DNA of 64,000 nucleotides, taken from Chelydra serpentina. Lineage: Eukaryota; Chordata; Testudines; Chelydridae. Positions 11,960 to 24,425 of this stretch are shown here, in pieces. The stretch covers positions 40,176,001 through 40,240,000 of the forward strand of contig JBAIAC010000001.1 in NCBI GenBank assembly GCA_037349315.1. Reading direction: 5' to 3'. Both the position numbers and the translations under genes were made by a program. How positions within the stretch are numbered: position 1 is the first letter of the stretch; each line of letters begins with the position of its first letter. Below the pieces are notes generated by a model, which saw only the letters and a program-made list of their open reading frames with translations, did no database searches and was not told the DNA's origin.

Positions 11960-12600
11960 TGTCACAGGGTGCTCTACTCACTGCTGGAGCACCTCCTTCT
12001 GGCCACATCTGGGGATTAGCTCTGCCAGTCTGATGCCTCTTCCTGCACTGGCTCACTCCGTCTCTCTCTCTCTCTCAGTCTTGCTATCTTTGGACTTGAC
12101 TGCTTCCACTTAGTCACTTGGCCCTTCGAGTCCAGCTAGATCACTGTAGCTTTCCCCTTCTGCGGGTGGTGCATGTATCAAAGTCTCTCAGGACCCACTG
12201 TCCAGGCAGTCTTCCCTTTCACCGCCCCTTAATGTTGCCACTTCCTCAGTGGCTATAGGGAAACCCAGGCCCACACTTTTATACTGGGTTCTAACCTAGG
12301 GACCCTACAACAAGCAGTCAAGGTCTGAACTGTCCTAAACCTCAGTACTGTATCCCTGGGATGCTTCCTACCTTGTCTTCTCTCACCCTGAGAGCAACTG
12401 CAGCATCACTCTCAGCAGTCCCCTTCTACTTTCACCTACTGGGCTTTATACAGGTCCTGCCTGTTCCTGTCCATCCGCACTTCATCTCTAGTAAGTCCTC
12501 CTTGCTCCCTGTCTCCTCCAGGTGCAGCCTGGGCAGTATATTGGCCCATCTGGCCACCTTAACCCCATCAGGCCTTGTATGGGGTAGACACCCCATCACA
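11960..12600 (-). mobile_element. Solo LTR, 641 bp, with 5-bp target duplication
   Basis: The left end is 'tgtcacagggtgctct' and the right end 'agacaccccatcaca', giving TG...CA termini and an imperfect inverted terminal repeat. The flanks are 'ggtat' (11955-11959) and 'ggtac' (12601-12605), a 5-bp duplication with one change. On the minus strand there are TATA-like boxes, 'agtataaaagtg' (12276-12285 region) and 'tgtataaagccc' (about 12445), so transcription probably ran leftward. No internal retroviral region is present. Confidence 0.8.
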
Positions 12601-12605
12601 GGTAC

Positions 12606-15557
12606 CTTTAATAATTTAGACAATGAACAGTGCATGTCTAAAAAGGAAATGCTAATTCATGAGAGACACATTAGTCCATGGAATCACCCCGATGATTTAT
12701 CTGAAAGTTGGAAGGGGGTGGTGTAGAATTGACCCTTTCCATCCCACGTTTTCCAGCAGAATTTGAAAATGGGAAATTGCTTTGGTGTGTTTGAAAGGGA
12801 AGCTGGTCCAAAATCCTGTATTACAGCTGTTCCATGCACCCAACTCCCAATCAATTCAAAGGGAGATCTACATATGAAAGGACTATATAATTAGGACTGT
12901 AGAATAAGAGTCATGCTTGTGGTCTTGGAAACAAAATTTGTTCCTGTGGCTTCTGAAACAGGAGCTCAAGGAGCTTATGAAGAGGTTGCTACTCTGGGAG
13001 TGGGAGAAAAAGGGAGGAATGAAGGAAATGAAAGGGAGGAAAGGAGGAGCTGGAACAGAATGGAGATAGTGAGAGTGAGTGACAGAGATGAGGGAAGAAA
13101 GTGGAGAGAAAAGAGAAAATATTTAAGAAAATCAGGAAAACATAAATACAAATGTTTAGGGGCACCCTGAATCATCGGGTTACAGTATGTTTCCAGCTGA
13201 GTTCTAGTGTCTATATAAATTACTCAGGCTTTGCTCTTGTAACTTGTGATGTCAGCAGAAATCCTAGATTAATTATAGCCCTGTAATTCACAGTTCCATG
13301 TTACTAATTCATCATAATTCTTGATGAGTTTCCTGTTTATTCTTTGAGAAACTAGCAAATAAAGGTTACCCTGTAAACAGTTAAAAAAAAAACATGTAAA
13401 TTTTGGTGGTAGACAGGAACCCTTCATTAAGTACCATCCAGTCCTATTGAGATTAATGGGCAAAATTCATCCCCATTGTAACTCAGATGAGGTCACTGGT
13501 GTTACACCAGAATGAACTTGGCCCAGTGGAATGGTAGGATAAGATTAGCTCCATATTACATTGGGTAAACTTTCCCACAGTTTTTTCATTGCATTTTAAT
13601 CCTCCTTATTAAATCCCACTCTTATTTCAGTGCTGGGCTCTTTTTTGTGCAGAGATTGACAATTGTCTCAAGTTATATGGGAATTTTTACTTCGGCAAAG
13701 AGGGCAAACTTCTATGGTGATATAAGGAATGGTCTAATGACTGATGTAAATTGAGTAGTAAATGGTTGCAAATGGTAAAAACATACTCTGCTTTAACATT
13801 AAGTGTGTGTGCATAATGAATATACATGCTATGGTGGTGGGATGAAGTGAGTATTTCAGCAAATTGACAGGGGGTATAAGATAAAGCATGTCATCAGCCT
13901 CTAATTTAACTTGCACCCAAACCATCCCAAGCACTTCCGCTGAATGCCAAGTCAATATAAGTTTATCATGATCACTGAATAACATATCAGTGCAAGCTAC
14001 ATGACTAGCACTTTCTAACTTCCTATTTCTTGAAGTCCAAAATTTTGGAATGGCACCAACCTCATTCACAGAATACAGGCATTAAAATAAAATTAGAGAA
14101 TAATTACCAAAAAAATTAGGGAAGTTTCAATGGTTCTCAATGACTTAATAGTTGATATGTTGTTTTTTTTACAACATACTTCTTTCAAGAAAAAAATGTT
14201 TTTGAAGATTTCACACAGCTCTCAAGATGCTGCAGGCTATCATGCACTCAAGTAACAGCAATCATGATTCTCATTTAGAACACAATTTCCCTAACAATTT
14301 TGGATCATTGTTCTTCGCTTACAATGTCAATGAGTTTAGCGTCAAGACATTTTGTGTCATCAGAATTATGAAAAAAACAACATTGCAATTTTCATAGCTT
14401 GATGAGCTAGAGAACCATTGTTTGGATTCAGTGTTAGAAAAGTCTTTCAGAGTATGGAGTCTTTGTTGTATCTTCGACATTGCCTTGGCACCATCAGGAA
14501 ACATGAATTCTTCCCATTGCCCTGGTGTTGTATTATCAGCAAAAACCTGCGCCAGATCCTCAGCTGTCCTAAATCACCATAGCTCCCTTGACTTCAGTAG
14601 ACTTTGGCTGATTTATACCAGCTGCGGATATAGCTGAAAATATTCTGACCTCCACACAAAAGGAAAGAAAAGACAAAGGAAATATAAATATGTTCAAGGA
14701 GAAATACCTGAAGGACCCCCTGCTACTCAACCAGGGCTCTCTAAAAGAGCACTCATTGCCCAACTGACAGTTGTTTTGAGTGTCTCAACTCCCTGATTTC
14801 TGCCATAGTCCCAACTGTCCACTGACTGACATCCCATTATATGGTGCTGGCTGCCCAGTGAGAGGGGAGTCAAACACTAGTTCTAACAAAGAGCGGAAAA
14901 TGTTAATACTCACCTCTTCTATGGCTTCTCTGCTCAAGGCAATGGTTAAAACTTTAAGACGTGTCTTAGATGCCTACGTCCCATTGACAGTCAATAGGGC
15001 TTAAGTGCTTAAGTTCCTTGAAAATTGTACCAGGTCTTTTCAAAAGAGGTCATTGAATATTTTGCAAAGTCTTTGCCTTGATGTTGTCGATAATGTAAGC
15101 TGCCATGTTGGGATTGGGACATCAAACAACCCAAAGCCCGATGGTGTTTAGATCTGGGTCTCCATTTCAATCTCTTGTAGAAACCAGCAGGGAAACTGAA
15201 ACTCCGATTTGGTTTGCCCGTATTTCCAATTAAGGCCTAGGTAAAAAGTATGACATTCATGAGACATTTGCAGTATTTTGAATAAGAAATTTGACTGGTT
15301 TTAAAAATGATGCAAAATAAAGCTGCTGCCTTTCCTTTCCAGAGATAGTGAATGCTAATGTGTTTAATCTTGAAATTTCACAAGGATAAGGGGGGAGGAT
15401 AGGGTGGTCTGTCAAAATATTAATGCTATGAATGTTTTCTGTATGAAGCAAAAGCAATATAGAATCTGCACTCAACCTGTGCATACATTAAAAATGTTGT
15501 ATCTCAACAACATTTGTTTATTAATTGTAGTTAAATTGTTCTTTAACAATGCATTTC
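12606..15557. other. Unassigned sequence with a purine tract and palindromic repeats
   Basis: About 13000-13140 is a strongly purine-biased tract ('gggagaaaaagggagg', 'gagggaagaaagtgg'). Palindromic family members lie near 13440-13525 and 14551-14630. Open frames are short. No gene recognised. Confidence 0.5.
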
Positions 15558-15562
15558 ATTAG

Positions 15563-16648
15563 TGTGATGTTCCCGTCTGGTGTTATCTGGACCAGCGATC
15601 TGCTAGGTCACTCCAATCCTTGACTCTGGGAGCCAGCCTTACCCTGCCTGCTGTGAGAACCCCTAATCCTGGGCTGTTCACACACAGCCTCTAGCATGTA
15701 AGTTGCTCCTTAGATTGTGCAACCAAATGACACTAGTCAATATTTCCGGTCCCAGACACAACCCTAGGAACCTCCATCTTGCAGTGTCCAGTTATGCCCG
15801 CTGGACGCTGCAAGCTTATATGAGTTTGTCAATTTGACAAAGAATTTAATATGTACCAGGCTTGTTATCCCAAGGGGAGTCTCTGACACTCTTCAAACCA
15901 ATCGCACTGCTTCAGGTAGAATAAACAAACAAATTTATTACCTACAAAGATAGATTTTAAGTGCTTATAAGTCAAAGCACAACAAGTCAGATTTGGTCAA
16001 ATGAAATAAAAGCAAAACGCAAAGCTGATTTTAACACTTTCAGTGTCCTTACAAACTTAGATGCTTCTTGTCACAGACTGGCTGGTTGCCCTTCAGCCAG
16101 GTTCTCCCCTTTGATTAGCGCTTCAGTCGCTTAGTGATGATGTCTGTAGATGGAGGTGGAAGAGAGAGGAAGAGCATGGCAAATGTCTCTCCCTTTTATT
16201 ATGTTCTTTCTTCACTCTTGGCTTTGCCCCCCACCCCTTCAGAGTCAGGTGAACATTACCTCATTGCAGTCCCAAACTGACCAAAGGAAGGGGGATGACT
16301 CACTCAAGAGTCCAACAGATCCTTTGTTGCTGCCTAGGCCAATGTTCTTTGTTTCTGTGAGGCTGGACTGGGTTTGTCCCATACATGCCCTGATGAGGCA
16401 TGAACTGCCCCTCTGCTCTTGGAGAGTTTTTGCCCGGGCTTGTTTTAAACCATGAGGACACATTTTCAGCCTCATAACAATATACATGAAATTACAACCT
16501 ATAACATTACTATAACAACAATGCTCAGTGCATCATGAGCCTTCCGAAGACACCCAACATGATAAACTTTGCATTGGATACCACACAATGATATTATAAG
16601 GATGAACATGGGGGTGCAGGGTATTCCCCCGAGGTACAGAATGTCACA
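15563..16648 (-). mobile_element. Solo LTR, 1,086 bp, with perfect 5-bp target duplication
   Basis: Termini are 'tgtgatgttccc' and 'gtacagaatgtcaca' (TG...CA with an inverted terminal match TGTGA/TCACA). The flanks are 'attag' at 15558-15562 and again at 16649-16653. On the minus strand 'aataaaaggg' (16191-16200) could serve as a TATA-like element. Open frames inside are short and lack recognisable domains. I recall this as an abundant turtle repeat; the name was not checked. Confidence 0.85.
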
Positions 16649-16997
16649 ATTAGCAAGTTCTATTGCCTTACATCTTATTGAATGAATTCTCTTTGGGCTA
16701 GTGTAATGCAGTAGGGGGAATGGGGAGGCAAGATTAAGTATTACATTCCTCTTCTTCCTGCACTTCCATTTAATTCTTTGCTGAACCAAAGGCCAGAGTT
16801 CTTTCTTTTTCAGAGCCTTTCAGATAGCAGTACACAGTGTTAAACTTCAGGGCTATTGTATGTAAAGACAGGGTTGCTAATGGGAATGAGTATACAGAAA
16901 TAGAATTGATCACATCCAAGGTAGAAACTAAACTCAAAGAGGTTAATTCTCTCAAGTGTTTGTGTGTGGGAGAGTGGTCATGGGTGAGGATCAGATA

Positions 16998-17176
16998 CAG
17001 TAAAACCTGCCAAGAGCAACCACTCATGGGAGTTAGCAAAAGTGGTTTCTTGTAAGAGGTATTCTCTCTTCAAAGGAGTGTACATCAGAGAGTGATGGTG
17101 TTCTGTGGCTTCTGAAAGTAGTCACTCCTGACAAATGGTTTCTCTTCAGAGGTGATCTCTAAAGCGGGTTTTACTG
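16998..17176. mobile_element. Tigger-like MITE, 179 bp, TA target site
   Basis: The left end 'cagtaaaacctgc' and right end 'gcgggttttactg' are inverted repeats, and both are flanked by TA (16996-16997 and 17177-17178). TA duplication with a CAGT... terminus is typical of pogo/Tigger elements. No transposase frame. It abuts the CR1 that follows. Confidence 0.75.
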
Positions 17177-17179
17177 TAA

Positions 17180-19072
17180 TCTCAATCCAAGAACACTGAA
17201 AGAACTAACACATGAAATTTCAAGGCCAGTAGCAAGGATTTTGAATAAATCTGTCCAATCTGGAATGGTACCGCATGACTGGAAAAGAGCAAACATAGCA
17301 CCTATATTTAAGAAAGGGGATTGGGAAAGTGATCCAGGAATCTATAGACTCATTAGCCTGAACTCAACAGTATGCAAGACTTTAGTCCAAACTCTGAAGA
17401 AGAAAAAAAGACATGGAGGGGAAAAGAAGATAAAATGCAACATGGGTTTGCCAAAGGTAGATCATACTAGACTAATCTGACATCTGTCTTTGATAAAATA
17501 ACTGATTTCTTAGGCAATGGAAATTTAGTAGTTATAATTATCTTGGACTTCAGTAAAGCATTTGATATGATACCATACAGGAAATAAATTAGTTAAAGTG
17601 GAGAAGAGGGGGACTAGTATAAGAACTTCAAGGTGTGTAAGAACTGGCCAAAGCAGAGATGACCGTGGGTTGTGCTGAAAGGAGAACTACTGGGATGTAG
17701 GGAGGTTACTAGAGTTGTTCCTCACAGACATAATATTAAAATTAAATTAAATATTAAATTAATATGTTCATTAATGACCTTGGCACAAAAAGTAGGAGTG
17801 TGCTACCAAAATTTGCTGATGTCACAAAATTGGGAGGCATCGTCAATACAAAAGAGAACTGGAATACTGTACAGGAATAACTGGATGACCTAGAGGACTG
17901 GAATAATAGAAATGAGATTAAATTGAATACTATAAAATGCAAAATCATGCACTTAGTAACTTAGCAAGAATTTGTGCTATAAGATGGGGGTTCACTAGGT
18001 AGAAACAATGGAGAAAGAGAAAGACTTGGGTTTTGCTTGATCACAGGATGACTATGAGCCACCAATGTGATGCGGCTGTGAAAAAGACTAATACAATCCT
18101 AGGATTCAACAGGAAAGATATTTCCGGTAAAGACAGGGAAGTGTTAGTACCATTATATAAGGCACTGGTAAACCTCATCTGGAATACTGTGTGCAATTCT
18201 GGTCTCCCACATTTAAGAAAGATGAATTCAAACTGGAACAAGTGCAGAGAAGGGCTACTAGGATAATCAGAGGAATGGAAAACCTACATTATGAGAGGAG
18301 ACTCAAGAAGCTTGGTTTGTTTAGCCTAACCAAACGAAGGCTGAGGGGAAGATATGATTGCTCTTTCTATATATATGAGAGGGATAAACAGCAAGAAGCA
18401 AGAGGGGTTATTTAAATTAAGCACCAATGTTGACACAAAAACAAATGGATATAAACGGGCCGTCAACACGTTTAGGCTTGAAATTAGATGAATGTTTCTA
18501 ACCATCAGCGGAGTGAAGTTCTGGAACAGCCTTCCAAGGGGAGAAAGGGGGCAAAAAACTAACTGGCTTCAAGACTGAGCTTGATAAGTTTACGGAGGGG
18601 GTGGTATGATGAGACTGCATACAATGGCATGTGACCCATCTGCAACTGCTAGTAGCAAATATCCCCAACAGCTAGAGATGGGACACTAGATGGGAAGGGC
18701 TCTGAGTTACTACAGAAAATTCTTTCCAAGGTATCTGCCTGGTCAGTCTTGCCCACATGCTCAGGGTCTAACTGATCACTTTATTTGCAGTTTGGAAGGA
18801 CTTTTGCCCCAGGTCAGATTGGCAGAGGCCCTGTGAGGTTTCACCTTCCTCTGCAGCATCGGGCATGAGTCACTTACTGGTTTAAACTAGTGTAAATGAT
18901 GGATTCTCTATAACTTGACATCTTTAAACCACGATTTGAAGACTCCAGTAACTCAGCTAGAGGTTATGGGTCTATTTCAGGAGACGTTGGGTGAGGTTCT
19001 GAGGCCTACAATGTGCAGGTCAGAGTAGTTGTTTGTGATGGTCCCTTATGGCCTTAAGGCTTTTCCTCCTAA
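17180..19072 (+). mobile_element. CR1 LINE, long decayed copy with 3' UTR
   Basis: Starting near 17180, the copy encodes scattered ORF2 pieces, then a long 3' region that ends at 'tggtcccttatggcctt' (about 19062), the CR1 3' end motif. The 3' UTR includes 'aaaccacgatttgaag' and 'cctctgcagcatcggg'. It is one of the longest CR1 copies in the window but carries many frameshifts and stops, so it is old. Confidence 0.88.
17241..18415 (+). pseudogene. CR1 ORF2 reverse transcriptase remnant, FADD mutated
   Basis: Ordered pieces of the reverse transcriptase are visible. 'HDWKRANIAPIFKKGD' (17260-17330) is followed by '[11 protein letters not shown]' (about 17540), by 'KFADVTKLGG' (17806-17835), and by '[16 protein letters not shown]' (about 18230). 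The catalytic FADD box reads FADV at 17812-17823, so the second aspartate is lost. Several frameshifts separate the pieces. This cannot encode an active enzyme. Confidence 0.85.
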
Positions 19073-19392
19073 GAGTGGATTTCAACAATAACAGCAGCAA
19101 TGACGTCTCCAGCACTTCTTGGCAAACTTCTTCTCTTTCCCCCAAAAGCACAGTTACTGCCCTCTTTGATACAATGTATTAACTGTCAAACCAAGAGGGG
19201 TTTCCTTTAAAAGCTCTCCAGTAAAGTGGAAGGGCACAAGGGATGATGTTAAATTGAAAGCCTTACTTAATACTTTACATTTCAAATGCTTTCACTGTTT
19301 TTCTTCTTTTTGGTATCTTTTATAAAAGCTTAAAAGGATTTTTAATAGTGTGTTTGCCATGGTGCTAAGCAGGCTGAAGTCTCTGCTTACCA

Positions 19393-19544
19393 AGCCCCTG
19401 ACCTTGTTTAACACGGTTTAATGTTGGACAGTGACTGGGTTATAGTAACACTTTTTGGCCCATTTATTCCATCTAAATTAAAACAATAACAACCCCCCTC
19501 AAGTTCTACTTCTTGTCTTCTCTTTGAATAGACACTGTTTCTAC
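19393..19544 (+). repeat. 152-bp direct repeat, copy 1
   Basis: It runs from 'agcccctgaccttg' to 'gacactgtttctac'. The same 152 bp recur at 20481-20632 with about three mismatches by eye. The sequence itself is not recognised as a repeat family. Confidence 0.9.
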
Positions 19545-20480
19545 TGTTATACCAATAAAATAAAAACCAGCAGGATCTTTTTAAAGGGGATAAGACAAAA
19601 TGTCACATTTATTGTGAATACAAAAAGAATCAGTTATAAGCCATCAGTTATAGTTATAACATTTCATTCACTTTCACATTCATTCACACACACACACACA
19701 CAGGTTCTGTATAGATGTCATAGTTACCAGCCTAGAAGTTGCTCATGCCAAGTTACCGGCCAGGTAACCTGGGCATGAGGGTGGAGCCGAGTCCTTGTCA
19801 GATTCATCTAATGCTCCTGGAGGTTGGTTGCAGAACCAGACTCAAAGTCCTCAGTATTTAGAGGCCATTCTTATAGGAATTATTTCCTCTGTCAGTCTAT
19901 GGGAATTGCTTCATCATGCTGTTGCTGAATCAATCAGCAGATGGCACATTTCTGATGGCATTCCTGGTGGCTCCACACTGTCAGATGTTATCTTGTTTTT
20001 CCCATCCTTTGAGATGATTGGGTGGGTCCCAGTTTACCCTCCGGGGGTTGTCTGCTCATTCCCACTTTGATGCCGCCTTCAGCCAATGGTCACTGAATTC
20101 CTAGGCTGGCACCTCCCTGCTCATTCATTCATGTACACCAAGCATTCATCAGCAGACATACTGTCTTCAACACTTTCAGGGTGTGTACTAATTTATTTGA
20201 GACTCCCTGCCCTTTAATCAAAGAGGGTGGGGGTCTTTCTATGCTGTTTCTAGGTACAAAGCATGCATAAAGAACAAAGTCATATAACTTGTTTGCAAGT
20301 TTCTCATAGCAATACAGTATCTTTCTGAGAACAGATACAATCAATGGTTTACACAGACAGTAGCTTGTAAGTTTAACAAGGGATCCAAGAGATCTTTTAC
20401 TTGGTAATGCTATGAGGTTTAAATTGTGGGGGACAAATTATGGGGAGTTACTTTCACTTGGGGAATCACTTTCAGTACCT
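19545..20480. repeat. 936-bp LTR-like insert between the direct repeats
   Basis: It begins 'tgttataccaataaaat' and ends 'ctttcagtacct'. It contains a (CA)n run at 19685-19702 and short open frames without recognised domains. I recall similar sequence as a turtle LTR-type repeat, but no clean TG...CA pair or short target duplication could be found at its ends. Confidence 0.45.
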
Positions 20481-20632
20481 AGCCCCTGACCTTGTTTAAC
20501 ACGGTTTAATGTTGGACAGTGACTGGGTTATAGTAACACCTTTTGGCCCATTTATTCCATCTAAATTAAAACAATAACAACCCGCCTCAAATTCTACTTC
20601 TTGTCTTCTCTTTGAATAGACACTGTTTCTAC
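20481..20632 (+). repeat. 152-bp direct repeat, copy 2
   Basis: Same length and order as 19393-19544. Differences seen include 'acaccttttgg' for 'acactttttgg' and 'cccgcctcaaa' for 'cccccctcaag'. Downstream the sequence continues differently ('caccaacattgcac'). Confidence 0.9.
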
Positions 20633-23140
20633 CACCAACATTGCACAGAAAATGCTCTCTAAGTCATTTATACTAACCTATACAAAGTGAGCTACAGAAC
20701 TCAGACTAAAAGGTTTTGGAGTAGTATAGCCATATAAATGCTGCATTGTTTCTAAATTAAAGCATATCTGTAACAGAATTGGCTAGTGACATTAAGAGGT
20801 GCATGCTAGAACTAAGTTATCGAAGTTATCACAGTAACTCTGCTACAATGTTTTTCCACAAGTAAGTAAAGTATTATTTACCTCCCATTCTAGACCATTA
20901 AAGAAGTTCTTGTTAAATAAGAGCAGATATAATACAGATGCCTGTGGAAGTCTAAACACCTCCCTCTCACTTGATCCATTGTCACTTATTAACATTAGTT
21001 TCTGGTCCGGTAGCCAGTTTTCATTCCATGTGACAGTGCTCATCTCCAAGCCACTTTGAATTACTTTTGAAAATAATTATTTTGGTGAAAGTCTGTATCA
21101 AATGCTTTACTAAATATTCACTAGGTATTACATCTATTGCATTTCCTTTGTACTCTAAATTGCAGATTAATGTCTGATGTAAACCAGCAATTCTTTTGGA
21201 ATGCAAAGTTTTTGCTAAAATTAAAAAAGCAATACAAAAACATTGCTTCCCTAATACGGACATTACTTCTGTAGCTCATGGTTCAAAGAAAAAACATACT
21301 TTCTTATGTACATACACACACCACTCACACATCCAGATTAGGCGTTAAACAAAAGGTATGAGGTACATTAGATACCATAATAGTAAAACTCTTGGTAAAT
21401 GTTGCCTTTTTAATGGTGACCACTGTATTTGTAACATTTTGACATAAACAAAAATACAAATATTACAGGATACCTGCTAAATACAGTTTTCCTGCTTTAT
21501 GTTGTTTTGTTATTGATCTAAGAACCTAACATTTGAATAAGTATAATCATACAACCATAGTCTTGACAGTAATAATTTTGAAGAGGTGAAGAAGAAAAAT
21601 CTATTATTAGCAGCATAGTCAAAACACATAGTCAAAATCTGAAACCATTCTTTTTTGAGAACCTAAACAAATGTATTCTTTCTGTCTCTACCCCACAAAA
21701 GGACTGAATTGCTCATAATGTTTCAAGATGGTTACAGATTGTTTCTTTCCTTTCTCTGTTTTAGAAAAGGGGAGAGGAGAATTTAGCGCTAACAATTATT
21801 AATAACATGTCAAAGCTGCACAGTGAAACTCACAAAGACTTAGGAAATTAAAGTTAAAATGGAAAAAATATTGTTAACATATTTGCATTGCTCATCAATT
21901 TTTATTCTGGCTAAATGTGAAGGTCAGCATGGTCCTATTTTTGTCATAATTGGTATACCATAAAACATACAGGATCGAATCCTGAACTGCCCCAGGGCTT
22001 GACTCAGCATTGCTAAGAAGAGGCAAGGAAACAAGGGTGGCCTAAATTTTTATGCTTCCTAGGTCCTTAAGGTTGTCTGGGACTCTAATTATCCCTGGCT
22101 GCAATTGCTCAGGGATTGCCCTGGCAGGTTTCTTCTGACAAGCCCTGGTATATCGCTATGCCTGAGGCTAGGGGTAAAGCCTGCTGTGACAACTCTATAC
22201 CCCCATTCTAGCTTTTACTGGTGGAGCAGTGCAAGGAGCCAAGGGCATGGGCCAGGATCTGGCCCCAAGAATGTGGAATTGACTTTTTTTACAGTGCATC
22301 CTAAATGTTGCAGTAAAATTGTTTTTGCATTAACTGAGGAATAATGGGATTCCACAGGAAATAGACAATGTAACTTCTTGATCACCAAAACTTTGATAAA
22401 TCACCATGGCCCATGCCTTATTTCACTATACAGCCAAAAGCTGTTGCATGCCCATAATTAATAAGCTGGCTGGAAACATTTATAGTAAAGTTTATAGGAG
22501 AAAGTGCAATTTTTCAAGAGCTGTTAACATTATTTCAGTGCCCATTAGATATTGAACTTCTTTTCAAGTCCTTGTCATATTGAGTGATACATTGATTCAA
22601 TAAAACTCTGTCAAATCAATTCTCTCTCTTCTAGCAGGATGTACTAAACTATCTGTATTTAATTGGGATTGCTGGTGAACCATGATATCCAGCAATTATA
22701 GTGCTCTGATTTATTTGCTACATTTTCCAAAGTGTTTCACTCAAGTTATATCTTGGCATAATAACCTCAAGAAAATAAAAGCACCCAGGCAAAAATTGGT
22801 ACGTGTTAGATTTCTCATGGGCTGGATGTCAGATTAAGATAACCACATGCAAAAGTTATAACTGTACAGCTACCTTAAGTAAAAGTGTATCTTAAAAGAT
22901 GACTTTGATGACCTGTAAACTTGAGCTAAAGGTACTTAAGGCATATGTATATGAAAAGTTAGTGTGAGACAATCTGGGATGTAAAGCTACTGCCTTCTAT
23001 CATGCCATGCATTAATTGGCCCTGTGGATGTTGGTACCATGCATTAATAGTTCCATAGAGTGCTTTGCAGACTGCTGTTTGAAACAGGACTAGAGAACTT
23101 TTAGTGTGCAGAAGCAGGGTCCACAGGGCCAGTTGTGTAC
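20633..23140. other. Unassigned AT-rich sequence
   Basis: No gene or firm repeat found over about 2.5 kb. Open frames are short and lack domain features. This could be single-copy intergenic or intronic DNA. Confidence 0.5.
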
Positions 23141-23149
23141 ACCCAGCTC

Positions 23150-23640
23150 TGTATAAACACCTCCTCCTCCTCAGCTCTTTCCCCTCTGGCAGTGGCGGGT
23201 CTGGAGTCAATCAGTCCCACTCTGGACAGTGTTTATTTTCCCCTCTTGGGGTTTATTTCTCAATATTTTCCAATTAGACCTCAGGGCAGGCCCAAGGAGT
23301 ACTCCTCCACCAAACAAAAGAAACAAATTCCCCACACAGAACAAAGGGAAATACCTTTCCCTACCCCTTTCTGGGGGTGGAGGTGGCCCTGTTACTGGCT
23401 CCAGGGTGCCAGTCCTTCCCCTAAACAGGCAGGCAGTTAGGTAGCTTCCCCTGTAGGGAGTAGAGGAGTGCCGCTGCCCACTCTGGAGAAGCCTTTCTCC
23501 CTGTCGCTACTAGCCTTGCTGCAGCTTGTCTCTTCTCCTCCTCCCTCCTCTCTCACTGTGGGGGTGTGTGTGTGTGTGGTGGCGGGGGGGGGGGGGGGGT
23601 AAAAGTCTCAGGCAGCCCTTAACTGGACTCAGGTGTCCCT
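23150..23640. repeat. GC-richer repeat-like segment with TG and poly-G runs
   Basis: The segment ends in a short (TG)n run (about 23564-23577) and a 16-base G run (23584-23599). Upstream text such as 'ctacccctttctggggg' and 'aggcaggcagttaggtagc' resembles sequence I recall as part of a turtle retroelement, possibly the region preceding the Tx1-like coding tail. The boundary and class are uncertain. Confidence 0.35.
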
Positions 23641-23649
23641 AGTTGACAT

Positions 23650-24425
23650 ATTCCTTTGCAGCTCATGGAGAAAAGGGCCTTTATCATGTTAGGGTTACTA
23701 TACCTGTCTTCCACCACTTACATCCCACGGCACACTAGGGATATTAGCTGGTGGCTCCTTCATAGCCATGAGCATGGGCCTGTACCTGGCACGGTTCACC
23801 CTTATCCCCGATGTTTGTTTCTTTTGCAGCATGAGGGAGACCCTGGTGCATGCCTACCTTGGCGCCAGGTTGCAGCCCCTTTTCTGGTTCCTCCTGAGCC
23901 TATTTTTATGGTTCTGGATGCACTTTTCTCTGCACTTTCTAATCTATGCATACCCCATCCGTGGCCCCACAAAATCGCGATACTTCTTCGTCAACCTTCT
24001 CCTAGCGATGGCCAAAGTGGCCATCTATAATACCAGGGAGAGGATGTTGGCTGGGGGTGGGGTTTGGGGGGGTGCTCAGTGATTGTGGGGCCTATTTCCG
24101 TTCCTCTCCCCATTCACGTATCTGGGCAGAGTTCCTTTGGGACGCATCCACTGGCTCCCTTGACACCTTTGAGGAGCAGTGGGCGCTGTCCAGGGTTCTC
24201 TGCTCAGTGTCCCCATCAGGTTCCCTATTTTTGACCCTCTGACCCTCACGCCTCTCCCTGTTTTTTTCTTCTGTTGTCCCCTGTATTTATTTGAGTCTGG
24301 GGCTCAGTGGCTGCTCCCCTTAGGCTGGGAAAGGGGCTTTAGCGATGGGCGGGTTAGTGCTTGCCCTCTTCCGGGAACCCAATAGGACCACTCTCTTACA
24401 GCTCTCCAGCCTGACTTTGTCACAA
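23650..24425 (+). mobile_element. Tx1/L1-like LINE 3' fragment
   Basis: The coding tail (23768-24242) is followed by about 180 bp of 3' sequence containing 'ggctcagtggctgctccc' and ending near 'tgactttgtcacaaaacc'. No poly(A) tail is seen. The reverse transcriptase core and endonuclease are missing, so this is a strongly 5'-truncated copy. Confidence 0.6.
23768..24242 (+). pseudogene. Tx1-like LINE ORF2 C-terminal fragment
   Basis: The readable pieces are 'MRETLVHAYLGARLQPLF', 'YPIRGPTKSRYFFVNLLL', 'AMAKVAIYNTRERML', then after a frame change 'DCGAYFRSSPHSRIWAEF' and 'QWALSRVLCSVSPSGSLF' to a stop. These match the C-terminal region I know from Tx1-group L1 proteins in fish and turtles. It lies downstream of the polymerase and has no known catalytic role. 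The shift between 23768-24082 and 24057-24242 falls in the G-rich run near 24056-24075. Confidence 0.6.
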
